Positions 57,811-64,000 of a DNA stretch of 64,000 nucleotides are shown here, piece after piece. The notes beneath the pieces were generated by a model. It saw nothing but the letters and a program-made list of their open reading frames with translations. It did not search any database and was not told the origin of the DNA. The stretch spans positions 645,468 to 709,467 of the forward strand of contig JABYQQ010000024.1 in NCBI GenBank assembly GCA_022605405.1, in the 5' to 3' direction. The stretch comes from Earliella scabrosa (lineage: Eukaryota; Basidiomycota; Agaricomycetes; Polyporales; Polyporaceae). How positions within the stretch are numbered: the stretch's first letter is position 1; every line of letters begins with the position of its first letter. Position numbers and translations under genes: made by a program.

Positions 57811-58310
57811 TCACGGTCACGATTCTTATGTCGTAGGAGACACCTTCCTTGGCAGGAGGTCAGGCGCCGGTCTGACGGTTTCGCCCTTATGTTTCTTCCC
57901 CAGAAGAAAGATCTCCTACCCTCTCGTCCCCGCTAGGCCCTGCTAGGCCCCGGAGCAGAATAGCGACCTCAACTCCGCCCTACGTCCACCTCGGCAATGC
58001 CCACCCACTCGCTGTAACAAGATTGGCAAGAAGAGCTCGCTCCTCGCCCGCCCCAACGTCGACATTCCCCATGGGGAGCCTACCAATCCCTCCCCCAGCA
58101 TCCGGTTCAAGACCGTTCAGTGTGCTATGTGAGGTGAACCACCGAGTTTCCTCTTTCCGGCACCATGAGGAAATCTCCGCTTCGTCAAGGAGCTTGAGAG
58201 GCACAGTTCCCCATGCTCGTCCCAGTCATCCCCACATGATCCTTCCGACCGTCGGGGAGGGTAGTGTATCTCATGTTGCGAGCACGATCACTGACTGGCG
58301 CGTTCTACAG
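57811..58310. other. no clear gene
   Basis: No Ebp2-family core is detectable in any frame upstream of the EBP2 tail. Its right end looks like the 3' part of an intron, with a branch-site-like ctgac and a CTACAG acceptor at 58305-58310. Confidence 0.4.
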
Positions 58311-58633
58311 AACGGAAAGGCGCACTCGACGGCGGCGCAGGCGACGACGAGGATTTTGACGTCGCAGTGGAGGACGCAATTGCGGACCGACCGTCAAAAC
58401 GCGCAAAGGGCCCGAACGGCAAGCCGAAGCTGCCACGCGCGGCCCGCGACAAGAAGTTCGGCTTTGGCGGCGCAGGGCGACGGTCAAAACAGAACACGAA
58501 AGATTCGACAGACAGCTTCGTCCAACGCGGCGGTCCTGGAGGCAAGAAGGCTGGCAAGGGCGGAAAGGGCGCAAGACCGGCGCCAAAACGCCCGGGCAAG
58601 AGCAAACGGATAGCACAGCGGAGTAGGAAGTGA
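58311..58633 (+). pseudogene. EBP2: C-terminal fragment of ribosome-biogenesis factor EBP2
   Basis: After a proper acceptor at 58310, the frame RKGALDGGAGDDEDFDVAVE continues through KFGFGGAGRRSKQNTKDS to the basic end RPGKSKRIAQRSRK and a stop. This is the hallmark tail of Ebp2, a nucleolar protein needed for 60S subunit maturation. The conserved Ebp2 core (over 200 residues) should lie upstream on the plus strand but is absent from the preceding kilobase. The tail itself has no stop or frameshift. It is best read as a duplicated 3' piece of EBP2. A functional copy is expected elsewhere because the gene is essential in yeast. Confidence 0.7.
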
Positions 58634-59714
58634 TCACGCACACACACTCCCCTCTAGTGCTGTCGATATAAGCTCTCGGCGTTCTCGGTAAACGCATTGT
58701 ACGTCGCATGCAATCCATATGCATCAGCCTCCGCTCCGACGAGCGAGCGGTCAAGAAGCCCAGGACTCGCTCAGTTGCCGGAGAAAGGGCACTAATAGGA
58801 TGGAAGAAGATGTTCAAGGGCATACGCACCGGCCCAAAAATCTCTCCGATGGTCTCCCGTGCCCCCGGTGACCACCTCCGAAGAGAGAAGAGAAACAGGG
58901 TGCGCGCGCTGTGCAGACGCTGGGGCAGGTTGGTATACAGGCGGTTTCCATGAAGGTCGTTATACATCGGACGTATCGTAGTATACAGATAAGTCTGTTC
59001 AATGTGTCAGTCGTTCGTTCGGTGTCCTAAGTCCGAGATTGGGGATCACGCACCTATGTCCTTGCAAGACTTGCTCCACGTTCAAGCGCAAAGCCAACTC
59101 CAAGTTGACCTCCGCCCCTCCATCACGAACGCGACGCTGAGTCGAACGTCGGTTCTAGCAACGATAACAGCCGTTCTATACCCAGTCCGTACGTCAGGCA
59201 CCTCGAAGGACGGGATAGGTGGAGAGACTCGGGTTTCGGAGCGATGCGTCGACGTCGCCATCATCTTGGCAGACTCAAAGGATGTAAATCTCACCTCGGA
59301 CGTCGTGATCCTCGGAGTGATATAATCCAGCATCCATGCCAGTTCATGCATCCGGCGGCTGAGTAACCGATACTCGCGGACGTAAACCGAACAGCCAACA
59401 TGTCCCTCGCCGCGTCCACGCCCATTGAGTCGGTAGGTGACGCGAGAGCATGTCATCCGACGATGGAGTGGATGAACTGGTCTTGTGCCGCATGCATCGC
59501 GCTGGGGCCTCACCAAGCTGAGGATTGCGCCTGGTAAGCTTGCGACCCATGGGATAGTCAGCAGGGACCTCACGACTCTGGCTGAAACGAGCGTGCATGA
59601 TAGCTGCAAGCCTCGAATGAGAGGATCGGCCACAGCATACAGTGTAATACAGGGAGCAAGGAATATAGTGACAAAGCATGCCATGACCACGACGAGTGAA
59701 GGATAGAGACGTAC
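58634..59714. other. no clear gene
   Basis: Open frames on both strands show no domain. Part of it may be unrecognised remnants of the decayed block on either side. Confidence 0.4.
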
Positions 59715-60410
59715 CGGGGTCCCTGAATGTGATGAGGCTGACCTGCCACTTGCCCGTGTCCTGGTCCTCCGCCACGTTCTAGACCTTGACGACCTTGCCC
59801 GTGTCACTCGTCGCGATGCATCCGGGGATGTGCGGGTTGGGGTCGAGCGCAAACACCGCGCCGTCGTGCGCTCACAGCGTGAAGCGCGCGGATGAGACGT
59901 GTCGAGAGTCGATGGGAAGCAGGGCGTTCTCGAACGAGAGCTGACGTGGATAGACGTTGAAAAGCGAACAGAGAGGTAGGGGATAAGCGAGAGACTCACG
60001 TAAGACTCATGCGGCTCCCAATTGCAGAGATCCCAGCGCAGGGCCTCCACGGCTGCACCGAGCATCGTACTAGTTGCCAGGAGCATGCTCGATTCCGCCT
60101 GATTCCACTACACTGCCCGCACCTTGCCCCGATGTCGTTGTTGTGCAGATGCGCCCTCTCCAGGCTCGCCGCGTGGCGTTGATCGTCGGGTACTTGAGGT
60201 CCCAGAGTGTTACATCCCCGTCCAGGCTTGAGCTCGCCAGGAGAAAGTTGCGCGTGTGGTCGATCTGGTGTCATTTTGCCTGTCCCGGGCGTCGGGTCGT
60301 CTTCGGCGCCCGAGTACCATATTCGGGGCCATCGCCTCGACGGTGTTGACTGATGGAGGGGGAGAAGAGAGGTAATCGAGCCATTCGAGATCTGTCAGAG
60401 CGGGTTGAAC
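59715..60410 (-). pseudogene. PWP1: PWP1 (WD40 ribosome-biogenesis factor) pseudogene
   Basis: Pieces in the order of PWP1 are spread over several minus-strand frames: LEWLDYLSS, APNMVLGR, DHTRNFLLASSS then DVTLWDL, SLERAHLHNNDIG, WNQAESSMLLATST, AAVEALRWDL then NWEPHESY, and, after an intron, FENALLPIDS, RFTL then AHDGAVFALDPNPHI, and KVVKV then NVAEDQDTGKWQVSLIT. Damage is clear: a TAG before WNQ (60108-60110), a TGA between RFTL and AHDG (59872-59874), a TAG replacing Trp in KVWNV (59779-59781), frameshifts, and loss of about one blade between LLATST and GAAVEAL. PWP1 is a nucleolar WD-repeat protein of 60S assembly. This copy cannot encode it. Confidence 0.8.
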
Positions 60411-61453
60411 GCAGGGATAGGAGGGCAAACTGGTCATTCCCAGGGTCGGGGCGGAGCTGGGGCGGAGCACGCGCGGCCCAAAAGCTGCCCAGCGGGCGCA
60501 CCTTTTGTCCTAGGTTCGGATCAAGCCGCCTTCTCAACTCCGAAGGAATTTTCGTGCTCCGCACGACCTTTTGTCCCTACTTAGACCAATTCCTCGGGCG
60601 CTGCCTTTCCTTCTAAGTATAGCGTTTCTCCCTAAAAACCGCTACTATATACCGTAGTTCTGGGCTATTTTGTGCTTATCAAGCCTCATTTTTCCGTGGG
60701 CTAACTCAGGCTAACTGCCCATCGAGCTTTTGTCGTCCGAGCGCCATTAGGTAAGGCAAGGCGGAGCTCTGCTTTTCCCCCTCATTCGCCCATTCTCAAA
60801 TGTATCCTTCTGGACCGCTTTCGTCCTTGTGCTCTGCGTTGTCTCAGTTCCCTCCACTCCCGAATGGGTCCACAAGGCCGCTATGCCGCAGCATCAGCGC
60901 TCCGCAGATCTAGAATTCCATCACCCCGCAGTTGTCTAGACAGTCTGCAACGCAGCTTGAGCCTTGAAGCTTGAACGTCGACACGTCAACCCGGCCTTCT
61001 CGCTCGCCTACGGTCTCGATCTTCCAGTCATCCAAGCGCTGCCTAGCCGCGAGTTCAAAGCCAGGACAGTCTCTCCAATGGACTGGCGTAGTGAAGGGGG
61101 AAGAGACAGAACCGTAAGGTGTCGACGGAGGGTACGCGGTATGAGGCATCTACCGCAGTGACGAGTACCAGTGAGTAAACGTGCTTTCGAATCAGGATTA
61201 CCCCTTGCTTTTCGGGGCGAAGCTGTAGCTCAGTTATCCGTTGTCCGTGCCCAGGCTGTCGTGCTCCGCGACATGTGAAACATCGTCCAGAGATCAGCGG
61301 AGCGGTGTTACGTTGGCGAGCTTCCTCTTCATGTCTCCAGTAAGCATGGCTAGCAGCGCGTGGTGGACCTTATATGCTGCGTGCAGTGAGTCGGTCTCCA
61401 TCCACGTATCTCTCTCAAACCTCTCACACCTCCAGGTCAGTACGTCGCCCAAC
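60411..61453. other. no clear gene; upstream region of the NYN gene
   Basis: Contains short direct repeats (ccttttgtcc at about 60498 and 60567; ggctaact twice near 60700). No coding signal. A tRNA-like word near 61231 was rejected. Confidence 0.4.
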
Positions 61454-63072
61454 ATGGTTGCGAATGTGGCGATCTTCTGGGATTACGGTGAGATCCGCCG
61501 TCCACGCAGACCAGGGACGAACCCATACTGACCAAGTTCGGACGCAGAGAATTGTGCGCCCCCAGCCCGGGAGCCATCATATCCCCTTGTGCATGGCATT
61601 CGCCGTCTTGCCCACCAATACGGAAGCGTGAAGTTGTTCAAAGCATATCACGAATACCCCACACCTGCGTCTCAGAAGTCACTGTCTGTACGCTCAGAGC
61701 TCACCTCCTGCGGTGTCGCTCTCATGGACTGTCCTCACAATGGCCGCAAGGACGTCGCGGACAAGATGATCATGAGTGAGTCAATGCTGCATTTCGTGGT
61801 GCTCGTGCTCACAATGTGCATGTCTATTTACAGTCGACATGATGGCATACGCAATGGACAATCCGTCCCCGACCACCATCGTTCTGATATCGGGTGACCG
61901 TGACTTTGTCTACGCCGTCTCCATCTTGTCTCTTAGGCAGTACCGGATCGTGTTACTCGCCCCGAGAGCTACACACAGCAGCCTGAAGGCGCAAGCCAAC
62001 GCGGTGTACAACTGGCCAGACGACGTCCTTCCGGACTATCCTCCCCCTGCTGAGCCCGGCGATTCCATCAGTCGACCCCTTAAGCTCAGCCCTGCTACTC
62101 CGGAAGACTCTTCACGGAGTCGCAGCCAATGCGTTACTCCACCGCCAACTGCGTATTCCTGGAGTGCCCCTCCCTCCGATGCCTGCCATCCCGGACGGCA
62201 GGCTGACCACGCAACAACGCAAGCCGGCGAGCGGGAGACAACTGAGGCGAGCAACCAGACAGAATTGACCGGTTCCCCATCCCCCGCCGAGAAGCTCGCG
62301 GAAGACGCGTCACTTGATCAACAGCAGGTAGGCGATTGGCCTGTTCGCTATTCGCATAATATTGAACATACTTTCGTGGTAATGTAGGATACCGCCGTCG
62401 CTTCGTCGTTTGTGGGACCCACTGCAAGGAGGGAACGTCACGATTGCAACCCGGCAGGGCCGGCGCCCGTCAGCTGGGTAAGTACTAAGTGGCGGTGTCG
62501 TATCTAAACACCGAGATGAGAGGGTTAGCCAGACTAACCTGCCCTGCCCTCGTCTCCCTCTATAGGCATCAATCGCTCAGCTTGCTCCGCACGATGCACT
62601 GATGCTCGCACCCTCCGTGCTCTCACTCACGTCCGTGAAGGGGTGTGACTCCTCCCCTGTCTCGGCGCTCCCTGCACGCCCCTTCGTTCTGAACACTCTC
62701 CCGACCAAGTCCGTCGATGTCATCGACGACACCCTCGCCCCCGGTGACGGTTCAGACGGACCAGGGACGGACCAGTGGCAGACGTACACCCGCGCGGTGA
62801 AGAAAGGTTCTGCGCTGCCGTCCGAGTTCAAACCACTCGTGAGGGTGCTCAAGCGGCGGCTTGCCGAGGGCGTCGTCCAGGTCGAATCGTCCCAGCTCGG
62901 CCAGTTCCTCTCGCAGGAGGTGCCCCGGCTAGGCAGCGTATACGAGCGCGCAGGCGTCGCGCGATTGAAGGAGTATATCGCCCTCGCGGTGGAGCAGCGG
63001 GTCGTCATCATAAGTAGGGAAGGTACGGACGGGCACTATTATGTCGCCCTGCATCCTGCAATTTGGAAGTAG
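61454..63072 (+). CDS. NYN-domain nuclease with C-terminal LOTUS/OST-HTH-like domain (MARF1-like), five exons, 450 aa
   Basis: Exons 61454-61487, 61548-61775, 61834-62327, 62388-62477 and 62566-63072 total 451 codons. The NYN (PIN-like) RNase fold has its acidic residues in VAIFWDYEN, in MDCPHNGRKDVADKM and in VLISGDRDFVYAVS; typical neighbours are GSVKLFKAYHEY and MAYAMDNPSP. A disordered Pro/Ser-rich linker follows (about residues 190-310). The C-terminal 90 residues resemble a LOTUS/OST-HTH winged helix: EFKPLVRVLKRRLAEG, SQLGQFLSQEVPRLG, YERAGVARLKEYIALA. The layout matches MARF1/limkain-b1 proteins, which cleave or silence RNA in animals. In fungi this family is conserved but little studied. 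RNA cleavage is inferred from retained acidic residues. Confidence 0.85.
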
Positions 63073-63714
63073 GGTGGGATCTTGTGACACTGACCCTCTC
63101 GGCCTCGGAAGAGCGTGTCGTCGGCGAAGAGTTGATTATGCTGCCCAGGGCAGCCGCATCGTTGTGTTCTGTTATGTTCCACTGTCGAGTGTATTTGTAG
63201 ATGTGAGCGAAGTATGACGTCATGCAAAGTACTGGCGAAGTGCGACAGAGTGCGACGTGTTACATAATATGCCATCAGGTTCCCACGCACAGACCCCTGT
63301 CTCTAGGCCGGTGTCAGCCGTTCGGGTCTGAGAAGGAGAGCTCCTAAAGATCGAGTATGAAGTGCGCGAGGAATAGAACGGCGAAGGAGGTACATGAGTC
63401 GGCGAGTAAGACGATAGGCGATGTCGAAGACGTACACCCGGTCGAAGTAAGGCCAGACGATCCAGACTGTGATGTGCGGTGGTCATCGAAGTCAGTTGCA
63501 ACCAAATCAGCGATATGAATGGTAGACGAGACGCACGGAGCCAAGCTGGCCGGACACAACTGTCACGACTTGGACGAGGAGCCACATACTGCGCATTCTG
63601 TCAGTAAGCGGGAGGGGTCAGGCACACAATACACGGAGGAATGTAAGCACCTAGAGTATGCGGTGCCTGAGCGATGTGCTATTGGGGCGTCTGCTGGGAC
63701 GCCAATGATAACAT
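63073..63714. other. no clear gene
   Basis: Presumably the NYN gene 3' UTR and 3' flank of the minus-strand fragment. Open frames lack support. Confidence 0.4.
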
Positions 63715-63854
63715 CTAGAGCTGGGACCGACGATTTCTCAGCACGAGAGTCACCAGCGCGGTGCGTATGCCAAGCTTCGACGAGTCCTTGCGTGTCCCGT
63801 ATGTCTTAATCCAGGTGAGCACGATGAGGATGGCATCACTGTCCGCGATGTTGG
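63715..63854 (-). pseudogene. fragment of a DUF6533-like membrane protein at the right edge
   Basis: After a GGTAG acceptor the frame reads ANIADSDAILIVLTWIKTY, then RTALVTLVLRNRR, and meets a TAG at 63715. The ...LTWxKTY...LRxxLxxLLLR pattern is characteristic of the mushroom seven-helix DUF6533 family. The following helices are missing, and the usual RDG after LLL is replaced. 5' exons may lie to the right, beyond the window. It is either a decayed copy or a gene with an intron just after RNR. Confidence 0.4.
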
Positions 63855-64000
63855 CTACCTTCGAGGCGGTACACACTGGAGAGTTGCATTGCAATCAGTA
63901 TACGTAGCTTCTCTCCGTGGGCAGCAACAGTGAATAGTCGCACGCGAAAGGATCGAGAAGCTTACGTCTGTCCATCGACGTCAGTCTCAACAAAGGAGGG

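Noticed and set aside
58023..58613. 196-codon plus-strand ORF overlapping the EBP2 tail
   Set aside because: It is a different frame from the one encoding the recognisable EBP2 C-terminus.
61226..61300. tRNA-like word (tgtagctcagtt) resembling an A box
   Set aside because: No matching B box (GGTTCGANNCC) at the right distance and no acceptor-stem pairing.
1..64000. CRISPR arrays, bacterial operons, Shine-Dalgarno sites, rho-independent terminators
   Set aside because: The window is eukaryotic nuclear DNA with spliceosomal introns; none of these is expected or seen.

Overview
The window is nuclear DNA from a filamentous basidiomycete, most likely an Agaricomycete and possibly a polypore. Genes carry many short GT-AG introns (about 40-125 nt, most 50-80), GC content is high, and the gene families fit: a fungal TET/JBP-like oxygenase, the mushroom-type integrase-core gene, a DUF6533-like membrane protein, and F-box proteins built without a central domain. 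No prokaryotic operon, CRISPR array, rRNA or tRNA was seen. Exon joins below were worked out by hand from splice consensus, phase and protein similarity. For the well-known genes the exon lengths sum to whole codons, which is a strong internal check.

Left part (1-10.5 kb) is accessory. Two paralogous F-box-like genes (1-1064, minus, cut by the edge; 3655-4746, plus) flank a TET/JBP-like 2-oxoglutarate dioxygenase (1198-2344 and probably further upstream). Then come small unidentified spliced genes (5784-7198), a DDE integrase-core gene (7476-9341), a 450-bp degenerate 10-bp repeat, and the 3' end of a non-LTR retrotransposon that stops just before the next gene.

Middle part (10.6-42.4 kb) is mostly housekeeping. 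It holds a glycerol-3-phosphate acyltransferase, two RING-finger/coiled-coil paralogs (13598-16924 and 21300-23601) that bracket a divergent secretory pair (VAMP7-type SNARE and Sec61 beta), the MO25 scaffold, an F-box/LRR gene, dolichol-phosphate mannose synthase, a beta-propeller lactonase and another F-box protein. The 5.7 kb from 23602 to 29330 has no recognisable gene.

Right part: 42.4-51.4 kb is a GC-rich stretch with long but unconvincing open frames and a run of 19 C. Then follows a 21-exon assimilatory nitrate reductase (51475-55229), the 3' part of a membrane-protein gene, a decayed block with the tail of EBP2 and a PWP1 pseudogene facing each other, a NYN-nuclease plus LOTUS-like protein (61454-63072), and a membrane-protein fragment at the edge.

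The most striking observation is micro-exon use. The two RING paralogs each need a 4-nt exon at the same position and phase to stay in frame, the acyltransferase needs exons of 11 and 13 nt, MO25 one of 14 nt, and nitrate reductase ones of 21 and 22 nt.
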